A DNA stretch of 64,000 nt, taken from positions 124,001-188,000 of the forward strand of contig NZ_VCDI01000005.1 in assembly GCF_005844085.1 (NCBI RefSeq), given 5' to 3'. This DNA comes from Lichenicoccus roseus (GTDB lineage Bacteria > Pseudomonadota > Alphaproteobacteria > Acetobacterales > Acetobacteraceae). This document shows positions 17,719 through 27,047 of the stretch, piece after piece (the stretch's first letter is position 1; every line of letters starts with the position of its first letter). The notes under the pieces are model-generated. The model was not told the DNA's origin. It searched no databases and saw only the letters and a program-made list of their open reading frames with translations. The position numbers were made by a program, and so were the translations under genes.

Positions 17719-18996
17719 CTACGTCGCAGTCGGCGGCAGCACCCAGGACCGCCGCCGCACCAGATGCAGCAGCCAGCGCCAGGATTGCAGCAGCCAGCTC
17801 CGGGTCTGCCTGCCGCTCCAGCTGCCGCCGGATACCGGTGCGGCCTGCATCCGCTCCGCCATCAGGGCCGCAATCCTTCCGGCCCGCGCCTCCCAGGTCA
17901 GGCCCAGGCTCTCCTCGCCGGCCCGGGCTGCAAGCCGCCCGCCCAGCGCCTCGTCGGCAAGCAGCGCCTCGACCGCCGCCGCAAGCGCCGCCGGGCGATC
18001 CGGTTCGCAGAGCACCGCATTACGGCCATGCGTCAGCACCTCCCGGATATCGGGCGTGTCACCGGCCAGGATCGGCCGTCCGGAGGCCATGTACAGGTAG
18101 AGCTTGAGCGGCAGCACGGTCGAGCCGTAGGTCGCCAGCGGGTGCCGCGACGGCGGGATCAGCAGGATGTCCGCGGCGTTCATGAACCAGGCGAGCCGGT
18201 CGTCCGGCTGCCATGGCACGATGCGCACGTTGGCGACGTCGGCCGCCAGCGCCTCGATGCTGCCGTGCCCGGTGGAGCCGACCAGGATGAACAGCACCTC
18301 CGGCAGCAGCCGCGCCGCCTCGACGACCAGCTCAAGGCCCTTCTTGTGGTTCAGCCGGCCGGTATAGACCACCGTCCTGCGTCTTGCCGGCACCTCGATG
18401 CGCTGCTTCGCCGCCGCCAGCTCCATCGGCTCCGGCAGGCGCTCCGGCTCGAAGCCGTTGCGGATGCAATGCAGCCGGTCTTCAGGAACGCCCAGGGCCA
18501 GATAGGCCCGCCTGGTGTAGTCCGAGTGGCAGATGACAGCCAAAAATCGCTCCCGGCAGAACAGCCGGTAGATCCAGCGCCGTAGCGGCGGGATCTGGTC
18601 GCCCCACGGCCGGTAGTGGTCGAACACCACGCGCTGCCCGGCCAGGATCGACATCCGGGCCACCCACAGGTTGCGGGTATAGACCAGGTCGGCGTGCCGG
18701 AACTCGCGGCGGAGCACGATCGTGAGGCCGCAGAGCAGGTGGCGGAGGGCCGCCGGCCGCACCGGCGCCCAGGCGCGAACCACCGCCATGCCGGTCAGCG
18801 CCGCCGCCGCCGAGGCCGCCGCGCGCGAGGCAGCCGGAAGATGCATCCGCGCCTGAGCCACATGGCCGGCCAGGTAGCGCGCCGTGGTGGTGAACACCTC
18901 GGCATCGGCCTGCCGGCTCGGCAGCTCGTTCTCGAAGGCGAACAGCACCCGCAGGTGCCGCGGCGAGACAGGCGCTCGGCCCGGTCGGCTCGGCAT
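17719..18996 (-). CDS. GT4-like glycosyltransferase
   Basis: About 425 residues with a GT-B layout. The N-terminal domain starts at RVLFAFENELPSRQADAEVF; the C-terminal donor-binding domain has VVYTGRLNHKKGLELVVEA, then a PSRHPLATYGSTVLPLKLYLY stretch leading to an MASGRPILAGD segment typical of glycosyltransferase group 1. The family resemblance is to enzymes that build envelope oligosaccharides. The last 40 residues are rich in Trp and Arg and may associate with the membrane. ATG 18996 has no clear ribosome-binding site. It is directly upstream of, and in one unit with, the flippase. Confidence 0.8.
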   Translation of the reverse strand: MPSRPGRAPVSPRHLRVLFAFENELPSRQADAEVFTTTARYLAGHVAQARMHLPAASRAAASAAAALTGMAVVRAWAPVRPAALRHLLCGLTIVLRREFRHADLVYTRNLWVARMSILAGQRVVFDHYRPWGDQIPPLRRWIYRLFCRERFLAVICHSDYTRRAYLALGVPEDRLHCIRNGFEPERLPEPMELAAAKQRIEVPARRRTVVYTGRLNHKKGLELVVEAARLLPEVLFILVGSTGHGSIEALAADVANVRIVPWQPDDRLAWFMNAADILLIPPSRHPLATYGSTVLPLKLYLYMASGRPILAGDTPDIREVLTHGRNAVLCEPDRPAALAAAVEALLADEALGGRLAARAGEESLGLTWEARAGRIAALMAERMQAAPVSGGSWSGRQTRSWLLQSWRWLLHLVRRRSWVLPPTAT

Positions 18997-19205
18997 GGCG
19001 GATGTCAGGAAGTGGGCGGGAGCATCGCCCGGACTTGTCGACCAGCCGGCACCGGCTGGCAAGGCGTCCCCCCGCGACCCTGGCGATGCCTGTCATCCTG
19101 GTCTGGATCGCCTGCTCCGGTCTCCCTTGGCCGGAGCAGGCGGCGGGCCCAATGTCGACAGGCCCAGCCCGGCAGCAGCGGGCGAGCCTCAAGGAGACAC
19201 CGCAC

Positions 19206-19403
19206 ATGGAAGATGACCGACCGGCGGGCCCGCGGCCTCGCCTCGCGATCCTGCCGCTCGACGATCTCGGCGTCGCCGAGTTGCGTGCCTACATCGGCGA
19301 GCTGCGGGGAGAGATCGCGCGCGCCGAGGCAATGATCGACCGCAAGCAGGCCCATCTGGGTGCAGCCGCAAAACTGTTCGGCTCGCCCGGGACGCCAGGC
19401 TGA
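19206..19403 (+). CDS. DUF1192 family small protein
   Basis: A 65-residue protein with the short alphaproteobacterial DUF1192 pattern: a proline-containing head, LPLDDLGVAELRAYIGELRGEI, then an acidic/basic helix AEAMIDRKQAHLGAA. The helical part is probably a small coiled coil. AGGAG lies about ten bases before the ATG. Function is unknown; the family is widespread in alphaproteobacteria and often found alone, as here. Confidence 0.8.
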   Translation: MEDDRPAGPRPRLAILPLDDLGVAELRAYIGELRGEIARAEAMIDRKQAHLGAAAKLFGSPGTPG

Positions 19404-19526
19404 GAGCGCTGACAGATACGGCGGCGGAACAGAAACCGCTTGAGTCCCGGAGTCCTGCGTCTTATCAATAATAACTCATCAACGGGCGTGCGGGATCAGC
19501 CTTAAGCGGCCTCACCTTAGGAGACC

Positions 19527-19712
19527 ATGATGCTGGCCCACTGGATGGCGGTTCTTGTCCGCCTCAAGCAGGATCGGCGTGCCGTGACCGCGCTCGAATA
19601 CGCGCTCATCGCCGGCCTCATCGCCCTGGTGATCGTATCGGCGGTCACATCGGTGGGCACCAAGGTGGGAGGCGTGTTCCTCAAGGCCGCCAGCTCGGTC
19701 GCCTCCGCCTGA
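19527..19712 (+). CDS. Flp-family type IVb pilin
   Basis: A 61-residue prepilin with a short positively charged leader (LKQDRRAVTALEY) and one long hydrophobic helix (ALIAGLIALVIVSAVTSVG), which is the Flp/Tad pilin pattern, including the conserved Glu-Tyr pair. It would be cleaved by a prepilin peptidase and assembled by a Tad system, but no tad genes are in this window. TTAGGAG just upstream supports the tandem ATG start at 19527. It is immediately followed by a hairpin that may end its transcript. Confidence 0.88.
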   Translation: MMLAHWMAVLVRLKQDRRAVTALEYALIAGLIALVIVSAVTSVGTKVGGVFLKAASSVASA

Positions 19713-19718
19713 CGGCCA

Positions 19719-19738
19719 GGCGGCGTTATTCCGCCGCT
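19719..19738 (+). terminator. Hairpin after the Flp pilin gene
   Basis: A perfect six-base stem, GCGGCG (19720-19725) and CGCCGC (19732-19737), with a six-base loop, lies eight bases beyond the pilin stop. The following TATTCCTTGATTG is only moderately T-rich, so intrinsic termination is possible rather than certain. Confidence 0.4.
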
Positions 19739-19823
19739 ATTCCTTGATTGTCGCGCGATCGTAAAGGTCGATAGTTCCTGATACGGTGTTCCAGCGCGAA
19801 CGCCGCGTGCGGGAATTGTCACC

Positions 19824-22800
19824 ATGGCGACAGGGCATAGGCCTCGGCTCGGCGAAAGACAGATCGATCCGGCTGAACCGGCCCAGGACCGCCCGGCACC
19901 TGGCGGCAAGGCCCCCGGAATGACGGTGATCGGCATCGGCGCCTCGGCCGGTGGACTGGACGCCTGCCGCAAGCTGGTAGCCAGCCTCGGTGACGGGCAC
20001 CAGTTCGCCGCCATCCTGGTCCAGCATCTGGACCCCGCGCACGAGAGCATGATGGTCGAGCTGCTGGCGCCGCACACCGGCATGACGGTGCGGCTCGCGG
20101 CCAGCGGCATGCCGATCGAGCCCGGCACGCTCTACGTCATCCCGCCGGGGACTTATCTTACCGTCGCGAACGGCGCCCTGCGGGTGGCGCAGCCGCAGGC
20201 GCTGCAGAAGGCGAGGCTGCCGTTCGATGTCCTGCTGCTTTCGCTGGCGCAGGAGTTCGGCCGCCGCGCCGCCTGCATCGTGCTGTCCGGTTCCGGCGCC
20301 GACGGCACCATCGGGCTCAAGGCGATCCGCCAGCATGACGGCCTCGTGCTGGTGCAGGATCCCAAGCAGGCCGACTACGACGGCATGCCGCGCAGCGCGA
20401 TCGCCACCGGCCAGGTCGATGCCGTGCTGCCCGTGGAACGCATGGCTGCGGCGCTGCGGATGCCGCACGGCGATGCGGTGTCGGACGATCCCGAACCCGA
20501 GTCCGAGGCAGCCCCGGCGGCCGGGACCGCGGACGCGGGCGCGCTGGCCGGCATCATCGAGACGCTGCGCACGACGACCTCGCACGACTTCAGGATGTAC
20601 AAGCGTGGGACGCTGCTCCGCCGCATCCAGCGCCGCATGGCGATGGCCGCCATCGAGCCGGGCGATATCGAGAATTACAATTCCCTGCTCGATCGCAGCC
20701 GCGAGGAGCGCGACCTGCTTGCACGCGACCTGCTGATCAACGTGACCGGCTTCTTCCGGGATCCCGCGGTGTTCGAGTTCCTGGGCGGCCAGGTACTGCC
20801 CGACATGGTGCGCGCCCATCCGCCGGCGCTGCCGTTGCGCATCTGGGTTGCGGGATGCAGCACCGGCGAGGAGACGTACTCGCTGGCGATCCTGTTCAGC
20901 GAAGCGATGGCGGCAGCCGGGCTCGAGCTGAAGCTGCAGCTGTTCGCCTCCGACGTCGATGCGGACGCGATCGCAACCGCGCGCGAAGGCCTCTATTCAG
21001 ACAGCATCGAGGCCGCGGTTTCGCCGCAGCGGCTCGAAGCCTTCTTTATTCGCGAAGAGCATAGCTACCGGATCAAGCCGGAACTACGCGCGGTCGTGGT
21101 GTTCACCGTGCAGGATCTGCTGGCGGACCCGCCCTTCTCGCGGCTGGATTTCATCTCCTGCCGCAACCTGCTCATCTATCTGGTGCCGGAAGCGCAGGCG
21201 AAGGTGCTGCGGCTGTTCCATTTCGCGCTGCGGCCCGGCGGCCTGCTGCTGCTCGGCAGCTCTGAGAATGCCGGCATGATCAGCGGCCGGTTCGAGCCCA
21301 TCTCGCAGGCGCAACGGATCTATCGCCATATCGGTCGCAGTCCGCCCGGCGAGCTGGTGTCCGCCCTGCGCGGCGGCGATCCCCCCCGGGCGCTTGCGTT
21401 CGGCAGGCCGGGACCGGCGCTGTCACGGCAGGCCGCCTTTGCCGAACTGTGCCGCCAGCTGGTCACCGAGAACTACGCGCCGGCTGCCGTGCTGATCAAC
21501 AACCGCAACGAATGCCTGCATTTCCTCGGGCCCACCGATCACTACCTGCAGGTGGCGCCGGGCCGGCCGACGCACGACCTGCTGGCGATGGCGCGGGTGT
21601 CGATGCGTGGGCGGCTGCGTACCGCCATCCACCAGGCCACCGACCGCAACACCAACGTCGTCGTGCGCGGCGGCAAGGTGACGCGCGACGGGCAGGATTT
21701 CGCCTTCAACATCGCGGTCCGGCCGGTCGAGCAGGATGGCGAGAAGCTGCTGCTGGTCTGCTTCGTCAACGATCCGGCCACCGGCCGCAAACCCGAGCAT
21801 CCGGACCTGGCGACTGTGGCGCCGCGTATCGCCGAACTCGAACTCGAGCTGGAGGCAACCCGCAACGAGTTGCAGACGGCGCTCGAGAGCCTGGAGGCGT
21901 CGAGCGACGAACAGAAGGCGATCAACGACGAGGCGTTGTCGTTCAACGAGGAATACCAGTCCACCAACGAGGAGCTGGTCACTTCGAAGGAGGAGCTGCA
22001 GGCGCTCAACGAGGAGCTGGTGGCGCTCAACGGACAGCTGCAGGACACGCTGGAGAAGCAGCGCACCACGTCGAACGACCTGCAGAACATCCTCTACAGC
22101 ACCGACATGGCGACGCTGTTCCTCGATACCGACCTCAACATCCGGTTCTTCACGCCGGCGACGCGGGCCTTGTTCAAGCTGATCCCCGGCGACGTCGGGC
22201 GTCCGCTCGCCGACCTCACCTCGCTATCGCTGGATGGCGACCTGCTGGCCGATGCCCGGACCATGCTGACCCGGCCGACACCGGTCGAACGCGAGATCGA
22301 GGCGCAGAACGGGACCTGGTACTTGCGGCGCATCCTGCCGTACTACACCCATGACAGCCTGGTCGGCGGCGTGGTGGTGACCTTCGTCGATGTCTCCGAC
22401 CGCAAGCGCGCCAAGCATGCGCTGGAGCTTGCCAAGCAGGTCGCAGAGAACGCCAACGCCGCCAAGTCGCGCTTCCTCACCGCCGTCACCCACGATCTGC
22501 GCCAGCCGCTGCAGACGCTGACCCTGGTCCAGGGCCTGCTGGCGAAGCGCGTGCACGATGCGGCGGCGGGCAAGCTGGTGGCGATGCTGGAGCCCACCAT
22601 CGGCGCGATGTCCGGGATGCTGAACAGCCTGCTGGATATCAACCAGATCGACACCGGAATTGTCCAGCCGGCTGTATCCGATTTTCCGATCGCCGCCCTG
22701 CTCGGCAGTCTCGACGAAGAGTTCCAGTACCACGCCGAGGCCAAGGGACTGACGCTGCGGGTGATCCCGTGCAGCCTGCGGATCCGTTCGGATCGACGCA

Positions 22801-24281
22801 TGCTGGAGCAGATGATCCGCAACCTGATGACCAATGCCATCAAGTATACGCGCCACGGCAAGATCCTGGTTGGTTGCCGCCGCCATGGCGAGACCCTTAG
22901 CATCGAGGTTCGCGATACCGGCATCGGCATACCGGAGGACCAGATCGGGGCCATCTTCGCCGAATATCACCAGGTCGATAATCCGGCGCGAGAGCGTAGC
23001 CGCGGCCTGGGCCTGGGGCTTTCCATCGTCCAGCGCCTCGGCGACCTGCTGGGCCACGGCATACGGGTGCGCTCCACCCCGGGAGCCGGATCGATGTTCT
23101 CGATCGATGTGGCGCTGGCCCCGCCCTCGGCGGATGCGCCCGACGGCGGAACGACGCCGCACCTGCCAGCCGGCGGCGATCCGGCGCCCGACACGGCCGT
23201 GACCGCCGATCCCGCAACCGGCTCGATCCTCATCGTCGAGGACGATCCGGAGCTGCGCCATCTGCTCGAGATGCTGCTCGCGGAGGACGCCCATCGGGTC
23301 ATGAGTGCCGCGGACGGCGTGCTGGCCCTGGACCTGATCAGGCGTGGCAGGATCGACCCGGACCTGGTCCTGGCCGACTACAACCTCCCGAACGGCGTGG
23401 ATGGCCTGACCGTGACGGCACAGTTGCGCGAGCGGCTGCACCGCCGGATCCCGGCCATCATCCTCACCGGCGACATCTCGCCTCGAACCCTGGAGGACAT
23501 CGCGGCGGCCGGCTGCCTGCCGCTCAGCAAGCCGATCAAGGCGCGCGACCTGACCGAGGCGATCGCGCGGATGCTGCGCCAGGCCCCGAATGCGCCCCCT
23601 GCTCCGCAGGCCCCGATGGCAAAACCCGCGGTCGTGGCCAGGCAAGCGCAGGCGGATCCGGTATTCATCATCGATGACGACCGCAACGTGAGGGATGCGA
23701 TCGTGCGCGTGCTGAGCACGCAGGGGTATGCGGTCGCCGCCTACGCGACCAGCGAAGCGTTCCTCGACGAGTACAGGGCCGGCACCGGCGCCTGTCTGCT
23801 GGTGGATGCCGTCCTGCCCGGCATGCAGGGGCTCGACCTGCTGCACCAGCTGGCGCGAGACGGAAACCTGATGCCCTCGATCATGATCACCGGCAACGGC
23901 GACGTGCCGATGGCTGTCGAGGCCATGAAGGCTGGCGCCAGCGACTTCATCGAGAAGCCGATCAGCGAGGCGGAGCTGCTCGCCAGCGTGGCGCGCGCAC
24001 TGGAGAACTCGCAGGATGACGGCAAGCTGCGCGGCTGGCAGCGCGACGCTGCCAGCCTGCTGGCCAGCCTGACGCGCCGCGAACGCGAGGTGATGGAGAT
24101 GGTGCTTGCCGGTCACCCGAGCAAGAATATCGCCGCCGATCTCGCCATCAGCCAGCGCACTGTGGAGAACCATCGCGCGTCCATCATGAAGAAGACCTCG
24201 TCGAAATCGGTGCCGGCACTGGCGCGGCTGGCGATGACGGCCGGTATCCGCACCCGGACCGGTCAACCCGCCTTGCGTTGA
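19824..24281 (+). CDS. CheB-CheR-PAS-histidine kinase-REC-REC-LuxR fusion
   Basis: A 1485-residue soluble signalling protein. CheB-type methylesterase: catalytic S41, H68 and D160. CheR-type methyltransferase: NVTGFFRD and the SAM loop AGCSTGEE near residue 343. A long coiled coil spans about 669-758, then a PAS domain (to about 860). Histidine kinase: phospho-acceptor H890 in THDLRQPLQTL, N-box N1004, G-box DTGIG near 1032 and GLGLGLSIV. Receiver 1 has acceptor D1185; receiver 2, of FixJ type, has D1328. A LuxR-type helix-turn-helix spans about 1416-1476 (LTRREREVMEMV). All catalytic residues are present, so one chain could sense, phosphorylate itself and bind DNA. No chemoreceptor gene is nearby. 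The 3' end overlaps the AsmA gene by 19 bases. Confidence 0.93.
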   Translation: MATGHRPRLGERQIDPAEPAQDRPAPGGKAPGMTVIGIGASAGGLDACRKLVASLGDGHQFAAILVQHLDPAHESMMVELLAPHTGMTVRLAASGMPIEPGTLYVIPPGTYLTVANGALRVAQPQALQKARLPFDVLLLSLAQEFGRRAACIVLSGSGADGTIGLKAIRQHDGLVLVQDPKQADYDGMPRSAIATGQVDAVLPVERMAAALRMPHGDAVSDDPEPESEAAPAAGTADAGALAGIIETLRTTTSHDFRMYKRGTLLRRIQRRMAMAAIEPGDIENYNSLLDRSREERDLLARDLLINVTGFFRDPAVFEFLGGQVLPDMVRAHPPALPLRIWVAGCSTGEETYSLAILFSEAMAAAGLELKLQLFASDVDADAIATAREGLYSDSIEAAVSPQRLEAFFIREEHSYRIKPELRAVVVFTVQDLLADPPFSRLDFISCRNLLIYLVPEAQAKVLRLFHFALRPGGLLLLGSSENAGMISGRFEPISQAQRIYRHIGRSPPGELVSALRGGDPPRALAFGRPGPALSRQAAFAELCRQLVTENYAPAAVLINNRNECLHFLGPTDHYLQVAPGRPTHDLLAMARVSMRGRLRTAIHQATDRNTNVVVRGGKVTRDGQDFAFNIAVRPVEQDGEKLLLVCFVNDPATGRKPEHPDLATVAPRIAELELELEATRNELQTALESLEASSDEQKAINDEALSFNEEYQSTNEELVTSKEELQALNEELVALNGQLQDTLEKQRTTSNDLQNILYSTDMATLFLDTDLNIRFFTPATRALFKLIPGDVGRPLADLTSLSLDGDLLADARTMLTRPTPVEREIEAQNGTWYLRRILPYYTHDSLVGGVVVTFVDVSDRKRAKHALELAKQVAENANAAKSRFLTAVTHDLRQPLQTLTLVQGLLAKRVHDAAAGKLVAMLEPTIGAMSGMLNSLLDINQIDTGIVQPAVSDFPIAALLGSLDEEFQYHAEAKGLTLRVIPCSLRIRSDRRMLEQMIRNLMTNAIKYTRHGKILVGCRRHGETLSIEVRDTGIGIPEDQIGAIFAEYHQVDNPARERSRGLGLGLSIVQRLGDLLGHGIRVRSTPGAGSMFSIDVALAPPSADAPDGGTTPHLPAGGDPAPDTAVTADPATGSILIVEDDPELRHLLEMLLAEDAHRVMSAADGVLALDLIRRGRIDPDLVLADYNLPNGVDGLTVTAQLRERLHRRIPAIILTGDISPRTLEDIAAAGCLPLSKPIKARDLTEAIARMLRQAPNAPPAPQAPMAKPAVVARQAQADPVFIIDDDRNVRDAIVRVLSTQGYAVAAYATSEAFLDEYRAGTGACLLVDAVLPGMQGLDLLHQLARDGNLMPSIMITGNGDVPMAVEAMKAGASDFIEKPISEAELLASVARALENSQDDGKLRGWQRDAASLLASLTRREREVMEMVLAGHPSKNIAADLAISQRTVENHRASIMKKTSSKSVPALARLAMTAGIRTRTGQPALR

Positions 24282-26311
24282 GGTCCGTGGCGGCGGTGGA
24301 CCGGCACCGCTGCCGGTGGCGGGGCGGCCGGGGCAGCCTCGGTCTTCTGCAGGGCGTCGGTGCAGGCACCCTCGCCGACCCCGAGCTGTATCGTCGGAAG
24401 AATCGCCAGGGGCACCAGCAGCACGCCTAGCCCGACAGCGGCACCGGCCCGCGCCACAACCTCGGCGCCAGGCCTGATGCTCGGACTGCCGAGCTTTCCG
24501 GTGACGTTGATCGGTCCGGGCAGCGATCCGATGCTGAAATGGGAGGATCGGGTGGTCAGCGAGTAGTCCAGCGTCTGGTTCTTGAGGTCGATGGTGCCGC
24601 GGCCGATGCTGCGTGCCTCACTGGTCTGCAGCAGGAACGTCTTCATCGACAGGATGCCGTCGTGGAGAGGCATGTCGGCGATGAAGCAGCGCAGGCTGGC
24701 GCGGTTCGGCAGGCCGAGTGCGGAGAGAATGGCGTTGCCCACCTCCAGGCCGGCGATGTCGTGCAGCAGCGCGCTGATATCGCCATTGCCGGAAATGACC
24801 ATGGTCACGCCGCCGTTGCCGTTGCCGAGCATGCTGGCGACCGACGATCCGGTGGTGGTGATATCCGCCTGGCCGCCGAGCACTCCGTCACCATGGAAGG
24901 CGTGCGTCGCCTGCAGGATCCGCGACAGGTCGACATGACGGAACTTCACATCGGCCTTGGTGCGCAGATCCTCGCCGCTCGGCTGCAGGTCGAGATTGGA
25001 ATCGATGCTGCCGGTGCCGACCTTGAAGTCGAGCGGATGCAGCGTGATGTGGCCGTCGACGATGTCCATCGCGACGACGATGTTATCGAGCGGAACATAC
25101 TTGTTCTCGATATGCTCGCCCCGGTAGGTCAGGTGCACGTTGGCGGCACGCAGCTTCGGGACGCTGAACTTCTGGTCCGGCAGGATATTGCCGCTGGTCT
25201 TCGAGGCGGCGATTTCCTGCTTCTGCTGGACATTCCCGGTCTTCGCGGTACCCGGCGTGCCGCCGATGAAGCCGGCGAGGTCGTTGAGATCTACCCGCTG
25301 CGAGGACAGGTCGGCCTTGATGTCGGGCACCTTGCTCTGCGCGTCGCCGGCAATGCGCCCTTCGAGATCGCTTGACCCGACGGTGCCGTGGAACTTGTCG
25401 AACACGATGCGGCGGTTCTGGTAGTCGAGGTTGCCGGTCACCTTGAAGGGCGGCGTGTGCGGGATCGGCACGCCGGTCAGCGGCAGCAGCAGCGCCATGT
25501 CCGGGCCTGTGAAGACCAGCTTGAGGCGCGCGCCACCGAAGGTGAGCGGCTGGTCGATCTCGCCCTCCAGGCTGACGTGCGTCGGGCCATTGGCGACGTG
25601 CAGGTCGACCGGATACGGCCGGCCGCGGTCCTGCAGGGTGAGCAGCGCGCCACCGATGAATCGTCCGGTGATCGGCTGGTGCGCGTAGGTGCCGTCCGCG
25701 GTCACCACGATGTGGCCACCATCGGGATCGCGATATCCGGCGGTGTGCACCTGCAGGTTCATGTCGGTGCGCAGCTTCGGATCGACCACATGCACGTGGC
25801 CGTCGTGGATGCGCAGCAGGCCCAGCCTGGGCGGCTTGCTGGCGCTGGACGAGGACGAACCCGACTGGCTCTTCATCGTCCAGTTCGCGCTGCCGTCCTG
25901 ATGCGCCAGCGCATCGATGACCGGGTGGTCGACATTGATCAGCGGGATGTCGATCACCTGGTTGCGGATATAGCTCATCACCGCGACGCTGATGCCGAGA
26001 TGGTCGATCTGCGCCAGCGGCTGGTCGGCGGGGAAACCCTCCGGGTTGTCGACGCGCACGCCGTCCGCGGTCACCACGGTGGTGCGCCCGAGGCGGACAT
26101 GCAGATGCTGCATGGTGACCTTGTGGCCGAGCGCCGAGGAAGCGCGGCTGTCGACCAGGGGAATGAACCAGTCCCAATCCCATAGGGCGACCAGCAGGAT
26201 GATGGCGACCGCGAAGACGCCCAGGATCCATGGCCAGATCCGTCGGCGGCGTGGCCTGCCAGCGCCGGACGAGCCTGACGCGCGGTTGTTCCCGGAAGCC
26301 GTCTGATCCAC
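24263..26311 (-). CDS. AsmA-family envelope protein
   Basis: About 682 residues: a basic cytoplasmic N-terminus (RPRRRR), one membrane anchor (IWPWILGVFAVAIILLVALW) and a large periplasmic beta-rich AsmA domain, with ALGHKVTMQHLHVRLG near the start and GRGTIDLKNQTLDYSL towards the end. AsmA-like proteins form repeating beta-groove structures and are thought to help move phospholipid to the outer membrane. A second hydrophobic stretch (AGAAVGLGVLLVPLAILPTI) precedes a His/Arg-rich tail. GTG 26311 is chosen since AGGTGG lies at good spacing; TTG 26317 is the alternative. Confidence 0.8.
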   Translation of the reverse strand: MDQTASGNNRASGSSGAGRPRRRRIWPWILGVFAVAIILLVALWDWDWFIPLVDSRASSALGHKVTMQHLHVRLGRTTVVTADGVRVDNPEGFPADQPLAQIDHLGISVAVMSYIRNQVIDIPLINVDHPVIDALAHQDGSANWTMKSQSGSSSSSASKPPRLGLLRIHDGHVHVVDPKLRTDMNLQVHTAGYRDPDGGHIVVTADGTYAHQPITGRFIGGALLTLQDRGRPYPVDLHVANGPTHVSLEGEIDQPLTFGGARLKLVFTGPDMALLLPLTGVPIPHTPPFKVTGNLDYQNRRIVFDKFHGTVGSSDLEGRIAGDAQSKVPDIKADLSSQRVDLNDLAGFIGGTPGTAKTGNVQQKQEIAASKTSGNILPDQKFSVPKLRAANVHLTYRGEHIENKYVPLDNIVVAMDIVDGHITLHPLDFKVGTGSIDSNLDLQPSGEDLRTKADVKFRHVDLSRILQATHAFHGDGVLGGQADITTTGSSVASMLGNGNGGVTMVISGNGDISALLHDIAGLEVGNAILSALGLPNRASLRCFIADMPLHDGILSMKTFLLQTSEARSIGRGTIDLKNQTLDYSLTTRSSHFSIGSLPGPINVTGKLGSPSIRPGAEVVARAGAAVGLGVLLVPLAILPTIQLGVGEGACTDALQKTEAAPAAPPPAAVPVHRRHGPQRKAG

Positions 26312-26436
26312 TGCCAAGCCACCTGATCCCTGGGAACCTCAGCCCTGCATAACGGACCGCAACACGGACGGTTCCGGCGGCAGGCTGCGGAGGGCAGGTC
26401 GAGGCAAGGCGCGGCGGCGGGAGGCGGCGGGCGTGC

Positions 26437-26916
26437 TCAGTCCAGGGCGTGGCGGGGCAGGCCCGGCTCCTCGGTCGGATCCGACTGCATGACGTAGGCC
26501 CGCATCGCCTCGACGGCGGACTCGCTCTCCTCGATGCGGTACTTCACCACGTCGCCGATGCTGACCATGCCGACCAGGGCCTCGTCCTCCAGGACCGGGA
26601 TGTGGCGGTGCCGATGGATCGTCATGAGTTGCACGGCCTTCAGCGAGCTGTCGTCCGGCGACAGGCTGGGAACGTTCCTGGCCATGACGTCACCCACCTT
26701 GACGTCGACCACGTCGTCATGATGTTCCGACACCCCGCGCACGATGTCCCGCTCGGAGACGAGGCCGATCGGCCTGCCGTCCCGGTCGACCACCACGGCG
26801 GCCCCGATATGGTGCAGCACCAGCGTGTCGGCGACGGTCAGCAGAGACGCGTCGGCGGTCACGGTAACCGCACCCCAGCCCTTGCGGCTGAGAATGTTGC
26901 GAAGCGGAATAGACAT
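26437..26916 (-). CDS. CBS-pair domain protein
   Basis: A 159-residue protein made of two CBS motifs. The first has ADTLVLHHIGAAVVVDRDGRPIGLVSERDIV, and the second has AVQLMTIHRHRHIPVLEDE with LVGMVSIGDVV. CBS pairs bind adenosine nucleotides and signal energy state; stand-alone pairs like this are common in alphaproteobacteria, with partners unknown. The ATG at 26916 is set by a strong AAAGGAGG site, ten codons into a longer frame. It lies between AsmA and the nuo operon with no visible link to either. Confidence 0.85.
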   Translation of the reverse strand: MSIPLRNILSRKGWGAVTVTADASLLTVADTLVLHHIGAAVVVDRDGRPIGLVSERDIVRGVSEHHDDVVDVKVGDVMARNVPSLSPDDSSLKAVQLMTIHRHRHIPVLEDEALVGMVSIGDVVKYRIEESESAVEAMRAYVMQSDPTEEPGLPRHALD

Positions 26917-27047
26917 GTTGCCTCCTTTGTTGCGAGACTTTGCCATGGCCAGTCTGCATTAAGGCGGCCGGCGCATGGGCGGCTCGATTTCTTGCCATCA
27001 TAGTTCATCAGCAAGTAGAACGTTACGGTTTTTATTTGCCGCCTAGC

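Noticed and set aside
19404-19526. Possible small RNA or riboswitch before the Flp pilin gene
   Set aside because: No stable long stem or known riboswitch core was recognised; the interval looks like an ordinary leader with a promoter.
26437-26916. CBS-pair protein as a regulator of complex I
   Set aside because: It is only next to the nuo operon by position, has its own ribosome-binding site and is separated by a hairpin, so no functional link is claimed.
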